From Leptodactylus fallax (Eukaryota; Chordata; Amphibia; Anura; Leptodactylidae): 64,000 bases of DNA. The first letter of the stretch is position 1, and each line of letters begins with the position of its first letter. A program made the position numbers and the translations under genes. Below are positions 1 to 10,544 of this stretch, one piece after another. The DNA lies in the NCBI GenBank assembly GCA_947044405.1, contig CAMRHE010000355.1:496001-560000 (forward strand), in the 5' to 3' direction. Under the pieces are notes generated by a model. The model made no database searches. It saw only the letters and a program-made list of their open reading frames with translations, and was not told the DNA's origin.

Positions 1-946
1 TTATTTTCTCAGATGGTAAAACTGCCCATTCTTCTTGGCAAAAAGTCTCCAGTTCCTGTAAATTCCTGGGCTGTCTTGCATGTACTGAGCCTTTGAGATC
101 CTCCCAGAGTTGAATGATATTGAGGTCAGGAGACTGAATTGGCCACTCCAGAACCTTCACTTTCTTCTGCTGTAGCCAGTGAAAGATTGACTTGGCCTTG
201 TGTTTTGGATCGTTGTCATGTTGGAACGTCCAAGTACCTCCCATGCGCAGCTTCCTGGCAGATGAGTGCAAATTTGCCTCCAGTATTTGCTGATAACATG
301 CTGTCTTCATCTTTCCTTCCACTTTGACCAAGTTTCCTGTGCCTTTGAAGCTCACACATCCCCACATCATCAGTGATCCACCTCCGTGCTTTACAGTAGG
401 AATGGCGTTCTTTTCATCATAGGCCTTGTTGACACCTCTCCAAATGTAATGTTTATGGTTGAGGCCAAAAAGTTCGATTTTTGTCTCATCACTCCAAATT
501 ACCTTGTTCCAGAAGTTTTGAGGCTTGTCTCTGTGCTGTTTGGCGTATTGAAGGCAAGATTCTTTGTGGCATTTGCGCAGTAATGGCTTTCTTCTGGCAA
601 CTCGACCATGCAGCCCATTTTTATTCAAGAGGCTCCTTATTGTGCATCTTGAAACAGCCACACCGATAGTTTTCAGAGAGTCCTGTATTTCAGCTGATGT
701 TATGTGTGGGTTTTTCTTTGCATCCCGAACAATTTTCCGGGCAGTTGTGGCCAAAATCTTGGTTGGTCTACCTGACCGTGGTTTGGATTTTACAGAGCCC
801 CTGAGTTTCCATTTGTTAATCACAGTTTGAACACTGCTGAGTGGCATTATCAATTCCTTGGATATCTTTTTGTATCCCTTTCCTGTTTTATACAGTTCAA
901 CTACCTTTTCCCGTAGATCCGTGGACAATTCTTTTGCTTTCCCCAT
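1..946 (-). CDS. Tc1-like transposase, runs off the left edge
   Basis: This frame encodes the transposase of a Tc1/mariner DNA transposon, which cuts the element at its inverted repeats and reinserts it at TA. The frame is open from the ATG at 946 to the window edge, about 315 codons against roughly 340 usual for the family. Residues 1-120 hold the paired-type helix-turn-helix DNA-binding region, followed by a GRPTK hook and an RRKPLL stretch. The DDE domain shows WSDETKIELFG (first Asp), KHGGGSLMMWG and DNDPKH (second Asp). Where the family has the catalytic Glu in a LNxIEHLW-type motif, this copy reads LNIIQLWEDL, so the Glu appears lost by a small in-frame deletion near 105-115. The open frame suggests a fairly young copy; the missing Glu suggests it is catalytically dead. 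Confidence 0.9.
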   Translation of the reverse strand, partial: MGKAKELSTDLREKVVELYKTGKGYKKISKELIMPLSSVQTVINKWKLRGSVKSKPRSGRPTKILATTARKIVRDAKKNPHITSAEIQDSLKTIGVAVSRCTIRSLLNKNGLHGRVARRKPLLRKCHKESCLQYAKQHRDKPQNFWNKVIWSDETKIELFGLNHKHYIWRGVNKAYDEKNAIPTVKHGGGSLMMWGCVSFKGTGNLVKVEGKMKTACYQQILEANLHSSARKLRMGGTWTFQHDNDPKHKAKSIFHWLQQKKVKVLEWPIQSPDLNIIQLWEDLKGSVHARQPRNLQELETFCQEEWAVLPSEKI

Positions 947-1338
947 GACTCACAATCCAGAAATGTAAGTGGCTGGAGGAAAGATGCAACAGTCTGTCTG
1001 GATCACAGAAACTTACTCAGCTTTTATGCACACACACTGATTACAAGCAAACAGGTCACGGGTGAGGATGTTACCTTTAGTAGCCATTCAAACCCCTTTG
1101 TGTCAACTTATCAGGCCAAAATCACCAGGGTATGTGAACTTTTGAAAAGGGTCATTTTGATGTTTTTGGTTGTCATTATGATTTAAAAAGAGAAAACACA
1201 GAAGTTTGACAATAAATTGCTTCAATCAGCCACTAACCATGAGTGGAGAAAAAGTTTGCGTGTTATCATTCATATTCTCTGAAAAAAGGCCAAAAAAACC
1301 AAAATCTGCCGGGGTATGTAAAATTTTTAGCACAACTG
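1..1338 (-). mobile_element. Tc1/mariner element, 5' part with terminal repeat
   Basis: The element carries the transposase at 1-946 and its 5' untranslated and terminal inverted repeat at about 950-1338. The outer end, read on the minus strand, begins CAGTTGTGCTAAAAATTTTA and abuts a TA at 1339-1340, the target of this superfamily. The other end lies outside the window. Confidence 0.85.
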
Positions 1339-1342
1339 TATG

Positions 1343-1405
1343 TCCCATAGCGGCCCCTGTACATGGTATTATGTCCCATAGTAGCCCCTGCACACAGTAT
1401 AATAT
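1343..1405 (+). repeat. Two to three units of the 30-bp minisatellite family
   Basis: Units of the type TAGCCCCTGCACACAGTAT lie directly beside the foldback element at 1432. The same unit family forms the long array at 58780-59347, again directly beside a copy of the same foldback element, so the two parts look like one repeat family. Confidence 0.6.
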
Positions 1406-1431
1406 TCTAACGGATTTTTGTCACTCACTAG

Positions 1432-1757
1432 CTATTATTATACTGTGGGATCTGTTTAGACCCCAGAGTAAAATAAGCGGAGGCTCAGGAGAGGTGATGA
1501 AACATAAAAAAATAATGTTACTCACCTCTCCTGCGCACCAGAGCATCTTCCAGTGTCATTATGCGTAATGACACTGAAGTGACCCATGAGGCCCTATCAG
1601 CAGTCTTTTACATCAGGCAGAAGCACCGAAGACAGCAAGGAGTTGCGCCGGAGCGCAGGAGAGGTGAGTAACATTATTTTTTTATGTTTCATCACCTATC
1701 CTGAGCCTCCGCTTATTATACTCTGGGGTCTGTGGAGACCCCTGAGAATAACAATAG
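1432..1757. mobile_element. Foldback element with arms of about 105 bp
   Basis: The left arm (1432-1536) and right arm (1653-1757) are inverted repeats with few mismatches, both containing AGACCCCAGAGTA and ACTCACCTCTCCTGC (right arm read in reverse complement). No coding capacity is seen. A second copy is at 59360-59686 and a damaged one at 48057-48345. The mobilising superfamily is not clear. Confidence 0.75.
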
Positions 1758-1880
1758 CAATTCAATTTCAGCTATGTTTGATCTGTTCGAAACTGCTGGG
1801 CGAGGACTTGGACTGCCGTGCCAGGGAAATAAGCCTTGCGTGCCACTCTTGGCATGCATGCCAGGGGTTGCCGACCCCTA
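1758..1880. mobile_element. hAT-type terminal sequence
   Basis: Read on the minus strand from about 1880, the sequence starts TAGGGGTCGGCAACCCCTGG, which resembles the terminus of many vertebrate hAT elements. The other end is not recognised, so this is either a solo end or the right end of a larger composite covering 1343-1880. Confidence 0.45.
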
Positions 1881-2057
1881 GTCTACACCATGACACTTCA
1901 TCAGGTTCATAATAATGACACATTATCATCCAATTATAAATATGCCAAAACTGATGTAAGGCAGTTCATTGTTCAATTGGCAGTACTATCATGTGGTTCT
2001 GCCCATATATAAATGTAATGCATCAACAAATCAATTAATACATTTTTCTATACATTA

Positions 2058-2487
2058 CTGTACAAAAATTTTTAGGCAGGTGTGGAAAAAACACTGCAAA
2101 GTAAGAATGCTATAAAAAAACAGAAGTGTTAATGGTTATTTTGGTCAATTAACACAATGGCAGCATCAATTCTTCTAGGTACACTTGCACACAGTTTTTG
2201 AAGGAACTCAGCAGGGAGCTTGTTCTGGCCAAAGATCTCTTATGGATATAGGCTTGCTCAAATCCTTCTGTCTCTCCATGTAATCCCACACACCATCACT
2301 ATTTCCAGGATTCCTTGTTCCTCTTTACTCTGACAATAGTTCATAATGACATTGGCTGCATGTTTGGGGCCATTGTCCTGCAGCAGAATACATTTGGTGC
2401 CAATCAGACGCCTCAACCATAACATTTAAACCACCTCTCTTATATTGTGAAAGTCTCCCTTGTGCCACCAAGACTGCTCTGACCCCA
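2058..2487 (-). pseudogene. Tc1-like fragment, transposase C-terminus and one inverted repeat
   Basis: A terminal repeat with the Tc1-type TTTTTAGGCAGGTGTGG sits at about 2058-2130 next to a TA. Upstream on the minus strand, 2155-2250 translates to the end of a Tc1 transposase (VPRRIDAAI-like). Further sequence to about 2487 is also Tc1-like but out of frame. A related non-autonomous pair of ends is at 47977-48641. Confidence 0.65.
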
Positions 2488-2754
2488 TGAGCAGGGCTGA
2501 CATTAGACAAAGCGTGGCCCTGGGCAAAATTAAAAGCGAAGCCCAAATGCTAACATACCAATAACAACATTATTATATTAAGTCAATTCCAAAGGCAGTG
2601 CTGCGCTTCCAGGGTAGGGTCTTAAAAGCTCAGGGGAACAAAAAAAGATTTGTTTTATAAAAAAGAATTAGAGTTTTGATACTGTATAATACCGCTATAC
2701 CAGGGAGAATTATTACCACTATACAGACAACTACTGAACAACAACACATATAAA

Positions 2755-2835
2755 TGCCACTAATATCAATAATACAATTTGTAAAGTGCTGCGGTATATG
2801 TTGGTGCTATATAAATAAAATGTATTATTAATATT
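2755..2835 (+). repeat. L2-type LINE or SINE 3' tail
   Basis: The block contains GTAAAGTGCTGCGGTATATG followed by GGTGCTATATAAATAAA and an ATT-rich end. That is the conserved 3' end of L2-related LINEs and the SINEs that use their machinery. Confidence 0.6.
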
Positions 2836-3045
2836 ATAATACACAATATACAAGTGATAGTAAAGTACCTCCACACCATGGCTATCTCCATTACCACTAC
2901 ATAGTGACACAAAAACTATAGTAAAACACAACAAACTAAAAGCAACTCCATATTCACACAACCGAGTTTTCCTCAGGACTCCTAGCATTATAGTTATCTA
3001 CTCCCGTACCATATTCTCTACAGGACACTATGTAACTGGACGGCA

Positions 3046-3090
3046 GGGACTCCTAGCATCATAAATAATTGTTATGATGCTAGGAGTCCC
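3046..3090. repeat. Perfect 19-bp inverted repeat with 7-nt loop
   Basis: The stem GGGACTCCTAGCATCATAA (3046-3064) is followed by its exact complement (3072-3090). A further partial copy of the arm lies near 2975. It is probably a short palindromic repeat remnant; no gene is near. Confidence 0.8.
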
Positions 3091-3299
3091 ACTCCCAGCA
3101 TAATATTCAGGCTGATAATTGTGGCCAAAACATGGACCGAGTTTCACTGGGTGAAATTCAGTCATATGAATGCGGGATAATAGTGTCCACACTTCTATTC
3201 TAATAAAAATCAGATCAATTAAAAAAGTGATTTAATAGTATTCCCTTTCTGCCCCCCAAACAGCAATAACAAGCCCTTTTTACCCGCACACAATAGAAA

Positions 3300-3760
3300 T
3301 TACCACCTTATTAGTTATTATAGTGTTCTCTTATAAACAATAGTCCCTGCCTATAAATAATAGTCCTCCTTTATCCGTAATAGTTTCACCTTATAAGTAA
3401 TAGCCCCCTTATCAGTAATAGTCCCCCCTCTAAATAACAATCCCTTCTTATAAATAAAAGTACCCCCATTATGAATCAACCCCCCCTTATTAATAATAGC
3501 CCCCATCTTCCAGCTCCAGTTCCTCCAGCCTTAAAAATAATAATAGATCCTCTTTATAAATAGCCCCCTTTATCTAAGTAATAGTTCCTCCAGCCTTTTT
3601 ATTAATAGTTCCTCCTTATTTATAAGGATGGGGCTATTTAGAAGGAAGAACTATTAATAATAAGTCCAAGGGAACTATTATTTTAAATGGGGCTATTTAT
3701 AATAATAGTTCCCCCAGTCTTATTATTAATAGTTCCTCCTTATGTAGTATGTCATGTGCT
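3300..3760. repeat. Degenerate AATAGTCCCCC/TTATAAATAATAG low-complexity block
   Basis: The block consists of many imperfect repeats of an AATAGYCCCC(TTAT)AA-like unit of about 20-25 bp, with some inverted copies (for example 3600-3720). It has the look of an expanded microsatellite. Confidence 0.6.
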
Positions 3761-3779
3761 GGGCGGGAGGTGTAAAATA

Positions 3780-4080
3780 AAAAATAAATAAATGGCTCCG
3801 TTGTCCGCTGCCAGTGTCGATTTCAGTCTTGTGCCGACGCCTTCCTGCTGGGAGTCCTGCACCTTGTGTGACCGCTAAGACCAATTAGGTACAGGATTTC
3901 CAGAAATGAGGCGCCGCCATGAGACTGAAAAGACACAGACAGGGAACAACGGGGTGCTGGGGACAGGTGAGTATGCTTTTTTTTTTTTTTTTTTTTTTTT
4001 TTACACCTTCCTGGTGGCCACCACAGTGGTCGCTCCATTTTATGGACAACCTCTTTTAAGGGGTTGTCTGGGCCAAAATT
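3780..4080. repeat. Partial copy of the TTAA foldback family
   Basis: The order GGGGACAGGTGAGTATGC, a T-tract of about 25 nt at 3978-4002, and AAGGGGTTGTCTGGGCC resembles one half of the complete foldback element at 8138-8505. It is not coding. Confidence 0.5.
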
Positions 4081-4203
4081 TTTTATGGCCACTTCACTGT
4101 CACTGGTCCCCCATACTGTATGGAGAACAGTGATGGAGCCATTATATTGTTTGGGAGCAGTGATGGGGGCTAACATCCTGTGTGGGGACATTAAACTGTG
4201 TGG

Positions 4204-4612
4204 GGCATATTAATAGGGTTGTCCAGGGTTAATCTTTTTTATGGCCTATGCTCAGGATAGGACATAAATAACTGATCAGTAGGGGGCTGACACCTGGCCC
4301 CATCAGCTGTACGGAGCCAATTTCGGCGCCTGTTCTGTACACAACACAGGGCCGGAAGCAGAAAGCTCCATCCTCTGTTTAGTCGCCCCGGCGCCTTCAC
4401 TGCTGCTCAGCTCCCACTGACTTCAATAAGTGCTGAGATGCAGTGAAGGTGCCCGGCTAATATACAGTGGACAGAGCTTTCTGCTCCTGGCCTCGTATGG
4501 TATACAGGACGGGCGCCAGAAGTGGCTCCATACAGCTGATCCATCCAGGGTTGACCCCCTACAGATCAGGTATTTATGGCCTATCCTGAGGATAAACTAT
4601 AATAAATTATAT
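4204..4612. mobile_element. Foldback MITE with GTCCAGGGTTAA-type ends
   Basis: The two halves are inverted: GGCCTATGCTCAGGATAGG near 4231 pairs with GGCCTATCCTGAGGATAA near 4579, and CAGCTGTACGGAGCC near 4305 pairs with GGCTCCATACAGCTG near 4525. There is no ORF of note. The same kind of sequence recurs near 13445-13520 and 58490-58680. Confidence 0.65.
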
Positions 4613-5104
4613 ACCTACAGTACATAAAATCTCTGCATTATGTTTGAAGAAAATAATACTATGACAATTTATAAAAATGTATATATTTTATTATATTAAT
4701 CAAGGAAAAGGACATGTTAAAAACACATAAAAACGTACAAAAGGCAGAGGTCGTGGTATCATTACATACCATTTAAATATTGTATACAGATAGACAAAGT
4801 CCCCACCTGCTTATATTATATACAAAAAATATTTTAGAGGAAGGAATAAAATGTGGTATAGCCACACTAAGAGTGTTCCACAGATAATATATAAAGGGGA
4901 CACAGAGGTATTTAATAGTTACTACAGGGCATATAAAGTTAAGCACACCATGGTAAATCATAACGCCATATAGAGCATAAATCACATGTCCCAAAATCAT
5001 CTGTATGCAATAATCATGGTACATACCACATAAGCAGGTGAAAGTATAGTCAAAAATTATCTCCCAACCAACATGGAAACATATAGGGATGAACACCACA
5101 ACCT

Positions 5105-5161
5105 CCACCTTGAGCCCCAACGTACGTTTCGCCCACACTTCATCAGGGGGCTACAAGGTGG
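5105..5161 (-). ncRNA. Hammerhead-ribozyme-like fold in PLE1
   Basis: Read on the minus strand, the core is CTGATGA (5146-5140), then a weak stem II segment, then CGAAAC, a palindromic stem III segment (AACGTACGTT, 5128-5119) and a UH-type cleavage position. Stem I is strong: CCACCTTG plus AGCCCC on one side pairs with GGGGCT plus CAAGGTGG on the other, 14 base pairs with one bulged base. Hammerheads are established in Penelope-like terminal repeats. Stem II is poorly paired, so activity is uncertain. Confidence 0.65.
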
Positions 5162-5439
5162 AAGTGAGATGGCTCCATTTTTATAGTATGTACATACCCA
5201 GGTTTCTTTCATTAGTGGCGCCACTAAACCGCAATCATGCATCCCCGTGAGTAGAATCTCGCGAGAATGTGTGCCCGCGTGATGTAATCACATTCCCCTG
5301 AGGCAACATCTCCTTAATATAAATTCAGATTGCGTGAGATCTACTGTGCACATGCGAAGCTATGCCCCCTCACTAGGTTGTCATATATTTTAAACGCATG
5401 CGCAATGCTGCCCCTAAATAAGGCACTGCCTTTTCGTGC

Positions 5440-5645
5440 TAGTGGACCTGCATATAGAAAATGCCCAGCGCTGTTCTCCCCGTGTTTGTGTGGGTTTCCT
5501 CCCACACTCCAAAGACATACTGATAAGGAATATACAGTAGATTGTGAGCCCTATATGGGACAGTGACTGACAATGTCTGTAAAGCGCTGCGGAATATGAT
5601 GGCGCTATACAAGTAAGTATAATAAATAATAATCATATTAATGAT
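5440..5645 (+). repeat. L2-related 3' end or SINE
   Basis: The block contains GGTTTCCTCCCACACTCCAA, AGATTGTGAGCCCTATATGG, and ends GTAAAGCGCTGCGGAATATG, GGCGCTATACAAGTAA and an AATAAT tail. These are the hallmarks of the conserved L2 3' end, here on the plus strand inside the untranslated region of PLE1. Confidence 0.7.
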
Positions 5646-6879
5646 ACACATATAGAGTGCCATCATTTGTTGTATGCGGCAAGTAATGTGTTAGGAAATA
5701 GCATCTGTTAGCTGGAATATAAAATATGTGTAACAGTCACAATCATAAATTTGTATGTGCAAAAAATAATAAAGATATGGAACATATCTATATTTTAGAC
5801 ACACATAAAGTGCTATCATTTGTAAAAAAAAAAACACATATTATGATAAAAAATAACATCCATTAATTAATATATATGGTATTCAGCTTTATATAAGGTA
5901 AATTATATTGCAATAACTCATATATATATGTGAGAACTATGTTAGTGTATAAATGGACTATCAATGTGAATTATTTTAAAGTTCATTGTATAATTGACAT
6001 ATAAAAAAAGACAAAAAAACATTTTTTACATTTTTTTTCTTCCCTTTTTTCCACTTCCTCTTTTTCCTCTTTCTCTACTTTATCTTTTCATTTCTTTATT
6101 TTTTCTTCTGTTGGTGTAAATGATCGACATATATAATAGTGTCAGAATATCGTGTATGAAAATTATGTATATAATATATTATTAAAAATATAAAACTGTG
6201 AGTGTATGTGTCATAAAAAGTGAAAATATAAAGCGAGATTAGAAAAAAGTACACAAAAAAGGATGCCAAAATGAACAAACAAAACCTATAAGATGGCATA
6301 CATTCAATGTGGACGATGTGCAAATGAAAATACTGAATACTAAGTGCACACAAAAAAATATATATGTCAAACATACACACACACAACCACACATACAAGC
6401 ATACACCCGCCCTTACACACATGCACCTGTTACATATACAAATATTCATGCAATACATACCATACAACAAAATCATATTTAAGAGAAAAAAGAAAAATGT
6501 TTTTATTATTTTTTTCTTCTTTGCTAAAAGAACTATTAGACAATCTATCCACATGAGATGTTAAATTAAGTCCATTATACGATACCCAGTATGTCCATAT
6601 TAGACACTAAAAAAAAGAACAGATATTTGTATATGCTATAAAACACCTAACAAAATACTAGATCCAAGCCATATGATTTCCTAGGATAACCCAACATATA
6701 TCCTTACTACCCAAAAAAAACAGGATGCATACTAACTAAATACCTAAGTATCCTTAGGCAACCTCAACCTAGCTAGAAAAATAAAAATATAAAATTTCCT
6801 TGTAAAAATAAGGGAAAATAACAAAAGAAAAAAGATGGGGGAGGCAAGTCGACAACCAGACATGGCTTATTCAGCAAGC
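5646..6879. other. AT-rich non-coding stretch inside PLE1
   Basis: It contains imperfect repeats of a GTGCYATCATTTGT unit (about 5660 and 5810), a T- and C-rich tract (6000-6110) and CA-rich stretches (6370-6430). The minus-strand ORF over 6096-6554 is low-complexity (Tyr, Ile, Phe, Cys) and is not a gene. It probably represents untranslated PLE1 sequence. Confidence 0.5.
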
Positions 6880-8055
6880 TAACATTTATAGAAAGCATCC
6901 AAAAACCGAATTTATCGTTCAGGCCACTAGGAGTTAACATTTGGAGCAAAGTGATCCACTTTGTCTCCAGTTGTAATGTGACATCAAATTACCCCCTCGT
7001 ATTCCAAGTTGAACTTGATCAATTCCTATTACCTGTAGATTGAAATCCTCTGTGTTATGATGATCATGGCAGTGCCTCACCACTGGTTTTACATTTAGTT
7101 GTAGGCCTTGGTCCGATGACTACAATGCTTTCTTGATATCACGAACATGTTCCAAAATCCGATTGTCGTGTGGTAATACCCACATAAGTTAATCCACAAG
7201 GACATGTCATATAATAAACCACTCCTTCACTATGACAATTCAGCGTATGTAAAATTCTGTATTGTTGGATGTTCTGAGAATCAAACTATCGGTTTTTAGC
7301 ATAAATTTGCATGCAGAGCATTTGCCACAAGCAGAGGAACCCCATTTAGGGCCTTTGCTTGAAAAGATGAAGTTGGTTGGTGGTGGGATATAATGACTTC
7401 TTACCAAATAATCTCCTAGAATTTTCGCTACGCTTGGCAATCAAACAAGGTTATTTGGAAACTACCATCCATAAACCTCTGTCTTGTTTGAGACCTAAAT
7501 TATTTGATAGTAGAATTTCATTCTTTCCATCTACTGTTATAATTTGTAATAAACCTTACTTGACCTTGTTCCTGTGTATGTTTCTTAAATGTCAAAAGAC
7601 TAGTCCTGGGTGCTTGTCAGGCTCGATTGTACCCCCGCTGTATAAAATTTGATTTGTATCCATGAGATAGAAAGCGTCGTCGAAGTTCATCCGATTCACT
7701 TTCAAAGTCTTGGTTGGTATCACAAATGTGTTTCGCCCGTAGGAATTGGCCCATTGTTATTGCCTTAATCACATGTTTAGGATGGGCTGATGTGGCATGT
7801 AAGAAAGAATTTACACTAGTTTACTTTCTGAAGATGGTGGTATGTAAATCTCCATTGCTGTCAATTTTAATTTTAAGATCGAGGAATTCTGCTTCCTCTT
7901 GTGTGATCAAGTATGTAAGTTTGATGTTTAATACGTTAATACAGGTCCAATTGGGGGTGAGTACCCTGCCAAACAAAAGATGTCATCAATGAATCTCATC
8001 CATGCGATGACCTGTCCCCCCTGTAAACATGTGTGTTCGACCGCCTCTCTCTCCC
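6880..8055 (-). pseudogene. PLE1 reverse transcriptase and GIY-YIG endonuclease remnant
   Basis: This was the single polyprotein of a Penelope-like retroelement, which nicks DNA with a GIY-YIG domain and copies its RNA by reverse transcription. A RFIDDIF segment (minus strand, 8000-7980) is the YxDD-type active-site motif. A CGKCSACKFM segment (about 7330-7300) is the Cys-rich module before the endonuclease. GVVYYMTCPCGLTYVG (about 7215-7165) is the GIY-YIG core, and a GIDQV-type C-terminal segment lies near 7010. Several stops and frameshifts break the frame, for example after FDCQA near 7435, so no protein is made. Confidence 0.75.
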
Positions 8056-8137
8056 AGTACCCAAGAAATAAATTGGGGTAGGATAACAAATTATGCCTGG
8101 ACAACCCCTTTAATAAACCCCCCTAATGCGCCACACT

Positions 8138-8450
8138 TTAAAGAGGTTGTCCAGTATAATTTTTTTTTTTTTTATAATTAGTCCGGGGAAGGTAAACCGC
8201 CCCAACCCTCCCAAAAAAAATAAAACATTCTCGCCTGTCCCCAGTCCTCCCAGCATGGTCCGGTCCTGCAGCTCCGCTGTCTTCTTTTGCTGGAAGTCCT
8301 CACTGGCTGTGACGTCCCAGATCCCAGGTAGTCACGTGCAGAGGGAACTTCTGCTGGAAGAAAACAGAGTTACAGGATAAAACCACGCTGAGAGACACTG
8401 GGGACAGGAGAGAAAGTTTTAGTTTTTTTTTTTTTTACCTGCCCCGGTGT

Positions 8451-8485
<35 letters not shown>

Positions 8486-8505
8486 ATCCTGCACAACCCC
8501 TTTAA
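8138..8505. mobile_element. TTAA-bounded foldback MITE
   Basis: The element runs between TTAA at 8138-8141 and 8502-8505 and has long inverted ends: TTAAAGAGGTTGTCCAGTAT at left and, in reverse complement, TTAAAGGGGTTGTGCAGGAT at right, followed by T-tracts and an inverted ACTGGGGACAGG pair. The TTAA target suggests piggyBac or Kolobok mobilisation. Confidence 0.75.
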
Positions 8506-8514
8506 TGTACCCCA

Positions 8515-9000
8515 GGCTATTGGCCTCCATCACTGCCCCCCACAATACAATGGCCCCATCAATGGTTCCCATACTGTATGTAGGGAACTAGTGAAGGGGC
8601 CATTGTATGAGGGGGAATAGTGAAGGGGCCACTGTATAGGTCGAATAGTGAAGGGGATATTGTATGCCCATACAGTGTTCCCTTTACTGGTCCTCCCTAT
8701 AGTAGACTGGGTGGTTACTTACCTGTCTGCTCCCCGGTCCCGCTCCTTCTTGCTCCGGGCGCACTAATGTGACGTCATGTGAGCCCAGAGAAAGAAGAAG
8801 CAGGAGGTGCTAGAGAGAAGGTAAGTATCGGTGCTTAGCTTGTAGGCCACAGGCTCAATGGGGCCTGTGGCCTACAAGCCTGTGAGTGGTAGAGAAGAAA
8901 GCCACAGGCTTTCTACTCTACTAGCAGCAGAACTGGGTCGTCCACGCCACTTCTCCCCAGTTTTGTGATCCGGTTCTTAAAACCGGAGAACCTAGCTGCA
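8515..9000. repeat. Repeat family with GGGGACCAGTGAAGGGGCC units and a palindrome
   Basis: Degenerate units of the type AGTGAAGGGGCCATTGTATG span about 8515-8690 and are followed by a GC-richer part. A perfect 17-bp stem, GCTTGTAGGCCACAGGC at 8838-8854 and its complement at 8863-8879, lies within. A second copy of the family is in opposite orientation at about 18780-19235. Confidence 0.6.
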
Positions 9001-9235
9001 TCACTTACCTCTCCCCACTCCTGCTTGCGGCCTCTCCTCTTCCCACTTCAGCCTGGGCCCTGTACGCTGCGATGATGTAATGTGTGGCGCACAGGGGAGG
9101 CCTGGCCTGGCCAGGACAGGGGAGACGTAAGTGAATAGGGGCTGTTACCGCACCTCCACTGCCTATTATAAAAAAAGCAGTGGAGGTCCAGTAGTTCCCC
9201 ATACGGGCACGGGGCCCATAAGTCCTGTAATCTGT
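8985..9235. repeat. Possible foldback remnant
   Basis: TCACTTACCTCTCCCC near 9002 is roughly inverted by GGGGAGACGTAAGTGA near 9119, with GCCTGGCCTGGCCAGG at the centre. It resembles the layout of the other MITEs in this window; the family is not identified. Confidence 0.4.
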
Positions 9236-9239
9236 AAGG

Positions 9240-10540
9240 AGGGGTCTTAATGGGTCAGCCTTGTTCTTAAACCAGAAACCAGCACAATCAGATTGAGATC
9301 TGTGGATTTGGAGACTAAATCAAGACCTTGAATGCTTTGTCATGTTTCTCATACCATTTCTAAACAATATTCTGTAGTGTGGTGGGAAACATTGAGAGTT
9401 TGCCCACAGCTCAGAGACCTATGCTGTTTTTGTAAAAACCAACCACCGCTGATAGGATAGATTTGTCAGTCAGTTGGGACGGGGTGTGGGACAGCTGGGT
9501 GATAGGTGCGGGTCCTACTTCTATCAAATATTTTTGAGATAAGAGTCTGAGACTAATTAAAGGTTTTTTTTTTCTCTTGTTTGAGATAAGAGTCTGAGAG
9601 GAGACAAGGAGAATGAGAACAGCCTGATTTGTCCACAACCTTTACTTGTTGCCTATTATATCCCAGCACCTCACAGGAGCCACTGTCACAAGATAATCAA
9701 CATTATTCACTTTACCTGTTAGTGGTTTTACTGTTATGGCTGATCTGTGCAGGACTGCTGAGCGCCAAATAAATGATGCAATGTGTATAGTAAGTCATTA
9801 AATACCTCATAGTACCCTAAAAGTTGGGATACTTTCACATGGGATATCTCTGCTTTTGATCTGCCATTGTGGGAAACGATGAATTTTTGGTAGTTGCTGT
9901 TTCACTGAGGGTGCAAATTGCTGTGACAACGTGCTGGCTAATCTGCTGCTAATGTTCTTATTATTGGCTGCCTGTACTAAGCTTAGTTCGTGTGCCATGG
10001 GGTCAAGTATTGAACAGTTTCACTGCCAATTACTGCTGCTTTGCGATGCATTGTTGTGGCTTCAATGTGATTTACCGGTGCAAGCTGTAAGTCAAAAACA
10101 GCACTGGTAAAAGTAGTGAACATACTTTATCCACAGATAAATAAATATACATTGGGACATTTCAACTACATATACTAATGGTGGTGGATATATTTTATCT
10201 CTCTGCGTGTTATGGTAGTCTTCATACACAAACAGGGTTTTTATAGGGCAAAGTTAGGGAGTGTTATAGATTTGTCTGCCCAAAAACTTACAAAATGTGG
10301 AAGCTTTACTAATATTAATGGAGGCCTGAAGATCTATTTCGAGGTTATGTTCTCTTCAATATCAAGATTGTGATAGAGGAGTGGAGGAGGATTCTCACTG
10401 CAAGCAAGTTTTTTTTTTTTTTTTTTTAATCCACACCAGGTCTATATTCTATGTATACTGGCACGTCTATGTGGATATTGGACAATATTGGCATTTGATA
10501 CTGTATTCTCTGCAGCTTGATGCATTTTCCTCTGGAGGAT
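9240..10540. other. No recognised gene; short duplications only
   Basis: A 17-bp segment, GAGATAAGAGTCTGAGA, occurs twice about 50 bp apart (near 9535 and 9584) and a T-tract lies at 10410-10427. Otherwise no feature is recognised. Confidence 0.5.
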
Positions 10541-10544
10541 AAGC

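Larger units (their letters stand above)
4630..8057 (-). mobile_element. Penelope-like element PLE1, decayed
   Basis: On the minus strand the order is reverse transcriptase remnant (about 8055-7850), a linker, a Cys-rich segment and GIY-YIG endonuclease (about 7350-6880), a long AT-rich untranslated region (6880-5162), and a hammerhead-like fold (5161-5105). This order fits endonuclease-bearing Penelope-like elements. The 5' part is missing beyond 8057, where a TTAA-type repeat begins. An L2-type 3' end is inserted at about 5440-5645. The 3' limit near 4630 is uncertain. Confidence 0.7.

Noticed and set aside
1206..1568. 120-codon plus-strand ORF
   Set aside because: It crosses the Tc1 terminal repeat, minisatellite units and a foldback arm, so it is a chance frame.
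4773..5138. 121-codon minus-strand ORF
   Set aside because: It lies in untranslated PLE1 sequence overlapping the hammerhead-like fold, with low-complexity hydrophobic composition.
6096..6554. 152-codon minus-strand ORF rich in Tyr, Cys and Phe
   Set aside because: It lies in AT- and CA-rich low-complexity sequence of PLE1 and has no domain or codon pattern.
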